The translations under genes were made by a program, and so were the position numbers. The notes beneath the pieces are model-generated. The model did not search any database, was not told where the DNA came from, and saw only the letters and a program-made list of their open reading frames with translations. This document shows positions 1 to 5,741 of a stretch of 6,813 nucleotides of DNA, one piece after another (the stretch's first letter is position 1; each line of letters starts with the position of its first letter). Source of the DNA: an uncultured Lachnospiraceae bacterium (lineage in GTDB: Bacteria; Bacillota_A; Clostridia; Lachnospirales; Lachnospiraceae). The DNA is taken from assembly GCA_905200565.1 (NCBI GenBank), contig CAJKKX010000129.1, positions 1-6,813 on the forward strand, read 5' to 3'.

Positions 1-157
1 CTCCACAGGCTACAGCGAGGAGGAAGCGACAAAGATTCTTTCCGAAAAAGCGGTGACAGCGATTGCGGATGTGAAGATGGGCGATGCTTCGGCAACAGCC
101 TGGGGATGTGACCTGACCCATGAATACGTGAGCATTAATGCAGATTACCGTTCTTGA
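1..157 (+). CDS. argJ: ArgJ, glutamate N-acetyltransferase / ornithine acetyltransferase, C-terminal fragment
   Basis: Only the last 51 codons are present (reading frame from base 2, TGA at 155-157); the 5' part lies off the left edge. ArgJ moves the acetyl group from N-acetylornithine to glutamate, closing the acetyl cycle of arginine synthesis in the cytoplasm; some versions also make acetylglutamate from acetyl-CoA. The tail reads [20 protein letters not shown] then Ser, which is the highly characteristic ArgJ C-terminus (the family ends in a Gly-Cys-Asp-Leu-Thr ... Ile-Asn-Ala-Asp-Tyr-Arg pattern). The autocleavage Ala-Thr site and active Thr are upstream and cannot be seen. The gap to argB is 43 bases with no terminator, so the two are almost certainly cotranscribed. 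Having argJ rather than argE beside argB points to the cyclic pathway. Confidence 0.93.
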   Translation, partial: STGYSEEEATKILSEKAVTAIADVKMGDASATAWGCDLTHEYVSINADYRS

Positions 158-184
158 TTCCATGTGGGGAAGGACGATATTTTC

Positions 185-190
185 AGGAGG
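185..190 (+). promoter_or_regulatory. Ribosome binding site of argB (sets its start)
   Basis: A perfect AGGAGG sits 10 bases before the ATG at 201. This favours 201 over the upstream in-frame ATG at 138, which lies inside argJ without a good ribosome site, and over the ATG at 210, which would be 19 bases away. Confidence 0.85.
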
Positions 191-200
191 AGATCAGAAA

Positions 201-1100
201 ATGGATACAATGGAAAACTGGCTGCAAAAAGCCAATGTCTTAATTGAGGCGCTGCCTTATATACAGAGATTTCAGGGAAAGACCATCGTGGTAAAATACG
301 GCGGAAGCGCAATGGTAGATCATGAATTAAAGAAGAATGTGATTCGTGACGTAGCGCTTTTGAAGCTGGTAGGATTCCGCCCGATCATTGTGCACGGAGG
401 CGGAAAAGAAATTACGAAGTGGACGAAAAAGCTGGGGATTGAGACAAATTTTGTCAATGGACTGCGCGTGACAGACAAGCCGACGATGGAAGTGGCAGAG
501 ATGGTTTTAAATAAGATTAACAAGGGACTGGCGTCCATGATGGAAAAGCTGGGGGTACATGCGGTAGGAATCTGTGGAAAAGACGGTTCTGTGCTGCGTG
601 TGGACAAAAAACTGTCCGGTGGGAAGGACATCGGTTATGTGGGTGAGGTTAAGGAGGTCAATACGGAGCTGTTAAATACACTTCTGGATCATGATTTTGT
701 TCCGGTCATCTGTCCGATAGGTTCAGATGACAAATATCATTCCTATAACATCAATGCAGATGACGCCGCCTGTGCCATCGCTACAGCCGTTGGGGCGGAA
801 AAGCTGGTATTTCTGACAGACATCGAGGGTGTTTACCGTGATCCACTGGATAAATCGAGTCTGATTTCAGAGCTGAGTGTTGGTGAAGCGGAAGAACTCA
901 TGGAAAGCGGAAATGTAGGAGGCGGTATGCTGCCTAAAATTCAGAACTGTGTGGATGCGATTAAAGCGGGGGTTTCCAGAGTACATATTCTGGACGGACG
1001 GATTGAACACTGCCTGCTTTTGGAGTTCTTTACAAACCGCGGCGTTGGAACTGCGATCATTGGAGATGAGGAGGAGCGCTATTATGAACAGAACAACTGA
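201..1100 (+). CDS. argB: ArgB, acetylglutamate kinase (arginine-sensitive type)
   Basis: This is a 299-residue amino acid kinase family enzyme that phosphorylates N-acetylglutamate with ATP, the second step of arginine synthesis. Visible motifs are VVKYGGSAM (residues 30-38, nucleotide-binding Lys and Gly-Gly), IVHGGGKEI (63-71), GLRVTD (87-92, substrate Arg89), NINADDAA (183-190), [10 protein letters not shown] (205-214) and [10 protein letters not shown] (240-249, Lys246). Length is normal for the family. The first ~25 residues ([20 protein letters not shown], 4-23) match the extra N-terminal helix of hexameric, arginine-inhibited kinases. The C-terminal His262, Glu275 and Gly281 fall at the spacing I recall for the arginine-binding signature, so feedback inhibition by arginine is inferred. 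The TGA at 1098-1100 lies inside argD (17-base overlap), implying translational coupling. Identity is very secure; the regulation is inferred. Confidence 0.97.
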   Translation: MDTMENWLQKANVLIEALPYIQRFQGKTIVVKYGGSAMVDHELKKNVIRDVALLKLVGFRPIIVHGGGKEITKWTKKLGIETNFVNGLRVTDKPTMEVAEMVLNKINKGLASMMEKLGVHAVGICGKDGSVLRVDKKLSGGKDIGYVGEVKEVNTELLNTLLDHDFVPVICPIGSDDKYHSYNINADDAACAIATAVGAEKLVFLTDIEGVYRDPLDKSSLISELSVGEAEELMESGNVGGGMLPKIQNCVDAIKAGVSRVHILDGRIEHCLLLEFFTNRGVGTAIIGDEEERYYEQNN

Positions 1101-2277
1101 CATTATGCAGAGGTCGGAAGCGTATGTGCTCCACACTTACAATCGTTTCCCGATCGTACTTGAAAAGGGCGAGGGCGTGTATCTCTATGACACGGATGGA
1201 AAAAAATATCTGGACTTTGCGGCAGGAATAGCCGTTTTCGGACTGGGCTATCATTATCCCGGTTATGATGAAGCGCTGAAAGAGCAGATTGACCGGTTGA
1301 TTCATACCTCGAATCTGTTTTATAATGTGCCGATGGCCGGGGCGGCCGAAAAGCTGGTGCGGGCGAGCGGTATGGCAAAGGCGTTTTTTACGAACAGCGG
1401 AACGGAAGCGATCGAAGGAGCCATCAAAGCGGCGCGGAAATATGCGTATTTAAAAGACGGGCGTACGGATCATGAAATCATTGCCATGAACCATTCTTTT
1501 CACGGCAGAAGCGTGGGAGCTCTTTCCGTTACCGGAAATCCACATTATCAGGAAGCGTTTAAGCCACTGATGGGAGGCGTAAAATTTGCAGATTTTAATG
1601 ATCTGGAGAGTGTAAAAGGACAGGTAAATGAAAAGACCTGCGCCATTATTTTAGAAACGTTACAGGGAGAAGGCGGTATCTATCCGGCGGAAAAAGCCTT
1701 TCTGGAGGGCGTGAAAGCCATCTGCGAAGAGCGGGATATTCTGCTGATTCTGGATGAGATTCAGTGCGGCATGGGAAGAACAGGAACGATGTTCGCCTGG
1801 CAGGAATATGGCGTCAGGCCGGATATTATGACCTGCGCAAAAGCGCTCGGATGCGGTATTCCAGTGGGGGCTTTTGTGCTGAATGAAAAGACGGCAAAGA
1901 AATCCCTTGTTCCGGGAGATCATGGAACGACCTACGGCGGAAATCCGCTGGCATGTCAGGCTGTGTCGGAAGTGCTTGATATTTTTGAGCGGGAGGATAT
2001 TGCGGGACATGTGAAGAAGCTTACGCCATATCTGGAGGAAAAGCTGGATGGCCTGGTCGAGAAATATGACTGCCTGTGTGCAAGGCGGGGAAAAGGTTTT
2101 ATGCAGGGGCTTGTCATTACTGGAAAAACGGTAGGCGAGGTGGTAAATAAAAGTCTGGAAAACGGCCTGATTGTTATTTCAGCAGGCAGTGATGTATTAA
2201 GGCTGGTTCCGCCTCTTGTGATAGAAAAAGAGCATATTGATGAAATGATAGAAAAGCTGGAGCGCAGTCTGGCATAA
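1084..2277 (+). CDS. argD: ArgD, acetylornithine aminotransferase
   Basis: This is a 397-residue class III PLP-dependent aminotransferase that uses glutamate to convert N-acetylglutamate semialdehyde to N-acetylornithine. Motifs in order: substrate/cofactor loop [18 protein letters not shown] (103-120), [18 protein letters not shown] (136-153), [11 protein letters not shown] (191-201), [12 protein letters not shown] (223-234) with Asp224 for the pyridine nitrogen, [14 protein letters not shown] (250-263) with Lys253 as the Schiff-base lysine, [12 protein letters not shown] (280-291), and LRLVPPL (372-378). The start at 1084 follows AGGAGG at 1069-1074 by 9 bases; this frame is open further upstream, but only inside argB. 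An ATG at 1105 is also in frame but has no good ribosome site. GabT or ornithine aminotransferase are related, but the argJ-argB context and sequence favour ArgD. The TAA stop is the first part of the terminator hairpin. Confidence 0.96.
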   Translation: MNRTTDIMQRSEAYVLHTYNRFPIVLEKGEGVYLYDTDGKKYLDFAAGIAVFGLGYHYPGYDEALKEQIDRLIHTSNLFYNVPMAGAAEKLVRASGMAKAFFTNSGTEAIEGAIKAARKYAYLKDGRTDHEIIAMNHSFHGRSVGALSVTGNPHYQEAFKPLMGGVKFADFNDLESVKGQVNEKTCAIILETLQGEGGIYPAEKAFLEGVKAICEERDILLILDEIQCGMGRTGTMFAWQEYGVRPDIMTCAKALGCGIPVGAFVLNEKTAKKSLVPGDHGTTYGGNPLACQAVSEVLDIFEREDIAGHVKKLTPYLEEKLDGLVEKYDCLCARRGKGFMQGLVITGKTVGEVVNKSLENGLIVISAGSDVLRLVPPLVIEKEHIDEMIEKLERSLA

Positions 2278-2328
2278 AAAAGCTCCCTTTGCAGATACTA
2301 AAGAAAAAATGCAAAGGGAGCTTTTTTT
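2276..2328 (+). terminator. Strong intrinsic terminator of the arg operon, overlapping the next gene's ribosome site
   Basis: AGCTCCCTTTGCA (2281-2293) pairs perfectly with TGCAAAGGGAGCT (2310-2322), giving a 13-bp stem around a 16-base A-rich loop. A run of A before it (2276-2280) can pair with the T run (2323-2327). The seven-T tract ends at 2328, one base before the ATG of the following gene. The left edge begins within the argD TAA stop. Confidence 0.93.
2316..2320 (+). promoter_or_regulatory. Ribosome binding site of the YdcZ-like gene, buried in the terminator stem
   Basis: GGGAG lies 8 bases before the ATG at 2329 and is the only good Shine-Dalgarno match there. It forms part of the right arm of the terminator, paired with CTCCC at 2283-2287. 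On any transcript that reads through from argD, this site would be hidden while the hairpin is folded. Confidence 0.65.
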
Positions 2329-2757
2329 ATGACAGGAATTTTAATTGCGATGTTATCCGGCGCACTGATGAGCGTACAGGGCGTTTTTAATACGCAGGTA
2401 ACGAAGAATACAAGTCTCTGGGTATCCACAAGCTTTGTACAGTTTTCGGCGCTGGCGGTATGTCTGGTCATCTGGTTTTTTGCGGACAGACACAGCTTTT
2501 CCAGCATTTTGGAAGTGCCGAACAAATATACGCTTCTTGGCGGCGTGCTGGGAGCATTTATCACTGTGACGGTAATCAAAAGCATGGGAAGTCTGGGGCC
2601 GGCCAGGGCGGCGATGCTGATTGTAATCACGCAGTTAGTTGTGGCGTATGCCATTGAGCTGTTTGGACTGTTCGGCGTGGATAAACAGCCTCTCGAATGG
2701 AGAAAAGTAGGAGGGATGCTGCTGGCGATTGCAGGAATCGTTCTTTTTAAATGGTAA
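2329..2757 (+). CDS. Small DMT-family membrane protein (YdcZ/DUF606 type)
   Basis: This is a 142-residue, very hydrophobic protein with about five predicted membrane helices (approximately residues 2-20, 33-52, 68-86, 90-113 and 126-141). The opening MTGILIAMLSGALMSVQGVF, with small residues and a Gln in helix 1, and the motifs LLGGVLGAFITVTVIK (69-84) and SLGPARAAMLIVITQLVVAY (88-107) resemble the YdcZ/DUF606 branch of the drug/metabolite transporters. These are half-size proteins of ~140-150 residues, often acting as dimers. The substrate is unknown in general and cannot be read here. The C-terminus ends in WRKVGGMLLAIAGIVLFKW, normal for the family, so the gene is complete. It sits 51 bases after argD, separated by a terminator, and is followed by another terminator, so it may be a single-gene unit or depend on read-through. 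A link to arginine or ornithine transport is only a guess from position. The alternative ATG at 2350 would lose part of helix 1. Confidence 0.85.
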   Translation: MTGILIAMLSGALMSVQGVFNTQVTKNTSLWVSTSFVQFSALAVCLVIWFFADRHSFSSILEVPNKYTLLGGVLGAFITVTVIKSMGSLGPARAAMLIVITQLVVAYAIELFGLFGVDKQPLEWRKVGGMLLAIAGIVLFKW

Positions 2758-2776
2758 AGGAAGTCATAAGACGTCG

Positions 2777-2810
2777 AAATGCTGTCGAAGTTCCGGCGGC
2801 ATTTTTTCTT
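2777..2810 (+). terminator. Intrinsic terminator after the YdcZ-like gene
   Basis: ATGCTGTCG (2779-2787) pairs with CGGCGGCAT (2794-2802) as a 9-bp stem with two G-U pairs and a 6-base loop, and can be extended by two A-U pairs. It is followed by TTTTTTCTT. It lies 19 bases after the stop codon and separates the transporter from the competence-type operon. Confidence 0.82.
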
Positions 2811-2814
2811 GGAA

Positions 2815-2861
2815 TTTCACACGGAATCCGTGGAAAAGTGTTACGGAAATGTGTCGGAAAA
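2815..2861 (+). promoter_or_regulatory. Candidate operator: dyad plus repeated GGAA boxes upstream of the promoter
   Basis: CACGGA (2820-2825) and TCCGTG (2827-2832) form a perfect 6-bp dyad around one A. TTTC (2815-2818) and GAAA (2833-2836) extend it to 10 bp per side with one unpaired base. The same stretch holds four (C/T)GGAA boxes starting at 2822, 2831, 2844 and 2855; the last two are 11 bases apart, and the first and third 22, close to whole helical turns. The block ends 13 bases before the -35 element, where an activator or repressor would bind. The regulator is unknown; the OmpR-family protein encoded at 3585-4274 is the obvious candidate by inference. Confidence 0.35.
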
Positions 2862-2873
2862 ATAAAAAATCTA

Positions 2874-2902
2874 TTGTAATTATAGAATATATCAGCTAAA
2901 AT
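2874..2902 (+). promoter_or_regulatory. Sigma-A-type promoter of the comEA operon
   Basis: TTGTAA (2874-2879) and TAAAAT (2897-2902) are separated by 17 bases, the optimal spacing, in an AT-rich stretch. The -35 matches 4 of 6 and the -10 matches 5 of 6 consensus bases. Transcription would start near 2909, giving a leader of about 50 bases. That leader contains a weak hairpin (CTTTTC 2925-2930 with GAAAAG 2942-2947) touching the ribosome site AGAGGA at 2946-2951. Confidence 0.7.
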
Positions 2903-2960
2903 AAGAAGTGACTGTATAAGGGGACTTTTCGCCTGTGAGGAGAAAAGAGGAAAATACAGA

Positions 2961-3572
2961 ATGAAAAGAAAGAATTATTTTGCACTGATCGGCCTGGTTT
3001 TGATGCTTTTTTGTGCTTCCGGGTGTGAAAAGACGGCAGAGGTACAGATTTTTGACGAAAGCACGGAGAAAATTCCAGAGGAAACTTACGGAAAAGCCGA
3101 AACGGAGCCAAAAACCCGGAACTATGCGGAGACAAAAGCGATGATCTATGTGTATATCTGCGGCGCTGTAAAGCGGCCGGGAGTTGTGGAGGTTTCTTCG
3201 GGAGCCAGGGTCTTTGAGGCGATTGAAAAGGCGGGAGGAATGACCGGGGAAGCGGCGGACTATGCCGTGAACCAGGCGGCGCTTCTGGAGGATGGGCAGC
3301 AGATTTTCGTTCCAAACCGGGAAGAAGCCGCAGGTGTGATTGCGGCAGGCACGGGAGAAGGAACGGAGGCCAGAGAAAGTGGAAAAGTAAATATTAATCA
3401 GGCGGCGGCAGATGAATTGACGACCCTTCCGGGCATTGGAGAGACCAGGGCGGCCGGGATTATTGAGTACCGTGAATCCGCGGGCGGATTTCAGGACATC
3501 GAAGAGATTAAGAATGTCAGCGGAATCGGAGACGCCGTCTTTCAGAGGATAAAGGATAAAATAGTGATATAA
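2961..3572 (+). CDS. comEA: ComEA-like DNA-binding competence protein with lipoprotein-type leader (SLBB + helix-hairpin-helix)
   Basis: This 203-residue exported protein resembles ComEA, which binds incoming double-stranded DNA outside the membrane and hands it to the ComEC channel. The leader (residues 1-22) has basic MKRKN, a hydrophobic core and CASGC. Cys22 could be lipid-modified, though Ala at -3 is a weaker lipobox than Leu, and an uncleaved anchor is possible. A low-complexity acidic linker (23-60) is followed by an SLBB/Gram-positive ComEA domain (62-119, IYVYICGAVKRPGVVEVSSG at 62-81). A second linker leads to a C-terminal helix-hairpin-helix domain (142-203) that starts VNINQAAADELTTLPGIGE and carries the two hairpins LPGIG (156-160) and VSGIG (186-190). 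Ribosome site AGAGGA is 9 bases upstream. The stop overlaps the ribosome site of the next gene. The domain pair is diagnostic; a role in natural transformation of this organism is inferred. Confidence 0.9.
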   Translation: MKRKNYFALIGLVLMLFCASGCEKTAEVQIFDESTEKIPEETYGKAETEPKTRNYAETKAMIYVYICGAVKRPGVVEVSSGARVFEAIEKAGGMTGEAADYAVNQAALLEDGQQIFVPNREEAAGVIAAGTGEGTEARESGKVNINQAAADELTTLPGIGETRAAGIIEYRESAGGFQDIEEIKNVSGIGDAVFQRIKDKIVI

Positions 3573-3584
3573 GGAGAATAGAAG

Positions 3585-4274
3585 ATGGCAAAGAAGGTTT
3601 TGGTTGTTGATGATGAGAAGTTGATTGTAAAGGGAATCCGTTTCAGTCTGGAACAGGATGGCATGGAGGTAGACTGCGCTTATGACGGCGAGGAGGCATT
3701 GGAGCTGGTAAGAGCCAGGGAGTACGACATTGTGCTTCTGGATGTAATGCTTCCAAAAGTTACAGGCTTTGAGGTATGCCAGCAGATTCGTGAGTTTTCT
3801 AATGTTCCGGTGGTAATGCTGACGGCAAAGGGAGATGACATGGACAAAATTCTGGGTCTGGAGTACGGAGCGGATGATTATATTACCAAACCCTTCAATA
3901 TCCTTGAAGTGAAGGCGAGGATTAAAGCCATTATGAGAAGGACCACGCCGAAAGGAAATGCGCAGAGTAAGAGCCAGGTGTTACAGGCAGGAAATCTGAT
4001 GCTGGACTGTGAGAGCAGACGTGTCAATGTAGACGGAAAAGAAATCAATCTGACAGCAAAGGAATTTGACGTTCTGGAGCTTCTGGTGCAGAATCCGCAG
4101 AAAGTGTACAGCAGGGAAAACCTTCTGAATATCGTGTGGGGATATGAGTATCTGGGGGATGTGAGAACTGTGGACGTGCATATCCGCAGACTCAGAGAAA
4201 AAATTGAAGAAAATCCGAGCGAGCCTAAGTATGTACACACAAAATGGGGCGTAGGCTATTATTTTCAGTACTAG
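3585..4274 (+). CDS. OmpR/PhoB-family response regulator
   Basis: This 229-residue, cytoplasmic two-domain transcription factor has a receiver domain (about 1-118) with acidic pocket Asp9/Asp10, phospho-acceptor Asp53 in IVLLDVMLP, Thr80 in VVMLTAKGDD and Lys102 in DYITKPFN, so it should be phosphorylatable. A short linker (119-131) leads to a winged-helix DNA-binding domain (132-229) with LTAKEFDVLELLVQNPQKV (156-174), the recognition-helix region TVDVHIRRLREKIEE (195-209) and the wing VHTKWGVGYYFQY at the C-terminus. Overall it resembles the WalR/PhoP-like clostridial regulators. AAGGAG (3571-3576) overlaps the comEA stop, 8 bases before the ATG, so translation is probably coupled. The gene lies 13 bases before the histidine kinase gene, its presumed partner. 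Its target genes are not visible here, but the repeated boxes upstream of the operon promoter are candidate sites. Confidence 0.96.
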   Translation: MAKKVLVVDDEKLIVKGIRFSLEQDGMEVDCAYDGEEALELVRAREYDIVLLDVMLPKVTGFEVCQQIREFSNVPVVMLTAKGDDMDKILGLEYGADDYITKPFNILEVKARIKAIMRRTTPKGNAQSKSQVLQAGNLMLDCESRRVNVDGKEINLTAKEFDVLELLVQNPQKVYSRENLLNIVWGYEYLGDVRTVDVHIRRLREKIEENPSEPKYVHTKWGVGYYFQY

Positions 4275-4277
4275 GGG
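4273..4277 (+). promoter_or_regulatory. Ribosome binding site of the histidine kinase, supporting a GTG start
   Basis: AGGGG, overlapping the regulator's TAG stop, is 10 bases before the GTG at 4288 but only 3 bases before an out-of-frame ATG at 4281. The spacing favours GTG, although the nested ATG could compete for ribosomes. Confidence 0.6.
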
Positions 4278-4287
4278 TTAATGGGAA

Positions 4288-5727
4288 GTGAGAAAATTCT
4301 TAAAAAATGATTTTTTGAAAAAATATGTAAAAAGTCTGCGCTTCCGCATTTTTATCATTGTCCTTCTGGTGGGGATGATTCCTGTTTTTGTATTGAAAAA
4401 TGGGATTTTGAGAAATTTTGAGGAGCAGTCCATCCGCCAGAGAGGGAATCTGGTGCAGGCGCAGTGTGTGAATATTGCGGGACAACTGGCGGATACGGAT
4501 TATATTGAGAAGAAAGGGTCGGAGGGCATTGAAAATGAGCTGAATCAGCTTGCGAATCTTTACAATGGCCGGATCGTGATCGTAAACAATGCGTTTATCA
4601 TCGTGAAGGATACTTTTGGCCTGGATGAAAACAAAACGATTATTTCGGAAGAGGTCGTGAAATGCTTTCAGGGTCAGGATACGCTCAATTACAATGAGAG
4701 CGGACGCTTTATTGAAATGACGGTTCCTGTAAAGAATCCTGTTACACAGGAAATGAAGGGTATGATGATCGTAAGTATGCCCACCGAGGACATTCAGGAC
4801 AGCAGGGAGGCGTTGGGGCGTCAGGTATTTCTTTCGCAGGCGGGAATGCTTCTTCTGATTTTTGGTATTGCTTTTTATACCTCCCGGATGCTGGTGAAGC
4901 CCTTTGACAAGGTCACGCAGTCACTGGAGGAGATTACGGGAGGATTTTTGGAAGAAGATCTTTCCATTCTGGATTATACGGAAACAGAGCTTTTATCAGA
5001 AGCATATAATCGAATGCTGAAAAGGATGAAGTCACTCGACGATTCGAGACAGGAGTTTGTATCGAATGTCTCGCACGAGTTAAAGACGCCGATCACTTCT
5101 ATGAAAGTACTGGCGGATTCGCTGCTTGCGCAGCAAGACGTTCCGGTCGAACTGTATAAGGAATTTATGGGAGATATTGCGGAGGAGATTGAACGTGAAA
5201 ATAAGATCATCAACGACCTGCTTTCACTGGTAAAAATGGACAGGAAGGCGGCGGATGTCAATATTCAGGAAACAAGTATCAATGATTTGCTGGAGCTGAT
5301 TTTAAAGCGTCTGCGGCCGATTGCGGCAAAGCGTGACATTGACCTTGTGCTGGAGAGTTTTAAGCCGGTGCGGGCGGAAGTCGACGAAACGAAGCTGACG
5401 CTGGCGCTTTCAAACCTTGTAGAAAATGCGATTAAATATAACAGAGAGGAAGGCTGGGTACATATTTCCCTGAATGCAGATCATAAATATTTTTACGTAA
5501 AAGTAGAAGATTCCGGCATCGGAATCCCGGAGGAAGCGCAGGAGCATATTTTTGAAAGATTCTACCGGGTAGATAAATCCCACTCCAGAGAAATCGGAGG
5601 AACGGGTCTGGGTCTGGCGATTACCAGAAATGCAATCGTGATGCACCGTGGAGCAATTCGTGTTTACAGCAAAGAAGGAGAGGGAACCACGTTTACCGTG
5701 CGGATTCCTCTGGCTTACGTGGAATAG
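4288..5727 (+). CDS. Membrane sensor histidine kinase (HAMP-HisKA-HATPase)
   Basis: This 479-residue complete kinase begins at GTG. The layout is a basic cytoplasmic N-terminus (1-20), membrane helix 1 (about 20-37), an extracellular sensor of roughly 140 residues (about 38-180, mixed alpha/beta, PAS/Cache-like in appearance), membrane helix 2 (about 181-198), HAMP (199-252), HisKA with phospho-accepting His263 in FVSNVSHELKTPITSMK, and HATPase_c (about 361-477). The ATPase domain shows the N box NLVENAIKYN (376-385), G1 DSGIGIP (408-414), F box FERFYRVD (422-429) and G2 GGTGLGLA (437-444). All catalytic motifs are intact. It presumably phosphorylates the regulator encoded 13 bases upstream. 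The only two cysteines (60 and 126) are both in the predicted outside domain. It resembles WalK/PhoR-type kinases but lacks the cytoplasmic PAS domain usual in WalK. The signal is unknown; the following GerMN lipoprotein is a plausible outside partner. Confidence 0.95.
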   Translation: MRKFLKNDFLKKYVKSLRFRIFIIVLLVGMIPVFVLKNGILRNFEEQSIRQRGNLVQAQCVNIAGQLADTDYIEKKGSEGIENELNQLANLYNGRIVIVNNAFIIVKDTFGLDENKTIISEEVVKCFQGQDTLNYNESGRFIEMTVPVKNPVTQEMKGMMIVSMPTEDIQDSREALGRQVFLSQAGMLLLIFGIAFYTSRMLVKPFDKVTQSLEEITGGFLEEDLSILDYTETELLSEAYNRMLKRMKSLDDSRQEFVSNVSHELKTPITSMKVLADSLLAQQDVPVELYKEFMGDIAEEIERENKIINDLLSLVKMDRKAADVNIQETSINDLLELILKRLRPIAAKRDIDLVLESFKPVRAEVDETKLTLALSNLVENAIKYNREEGWVHISLNADHKYFYVKVEDSGIGIPEEAQEHIFERFYRVDKSHSREIGGTGLGLAITRNAIVMHRGAIRVYSKEGEGTTFTVRIPLAYVE

Positions 5728-5741
5728 AGAGGAGAATACGA

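Noticed and set aside
154..183. Promoter-like TTGATT-18-TATTTT between argJ and argB
   Set aside because: Start of transcription would fall at about 190, leaving the argB ribosome site (185-190) off the transcript; weak matches and no terminator before it.
138..200. Upstream extension of argB to an ATG at 138
   Set aside because: It overlaps the argJ 3' end, encodes residues foreign to the ArgB family, and has no ribosome site; 201 has AGGAGG at ideal range.
1..200. ArgR operator or arginine riboswitch for the arg genes
   Set aside because: None can be seen; any control site would be upstream of the first gene of the operon, outside the window.
949..1083. Upstream extension of argD inside argB
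   Set aside because: This is the argB coding region read in another frame; the argD family begins near the 1084 start, which has its own AGGAGG.
2896..3315. Minus-strand open frame across the comEA promoter and 5' part
   Set aside because: The Pro/Ser-rich translation is typical of a shadow of a GC-biased plus-strand gene; no family resemblance.
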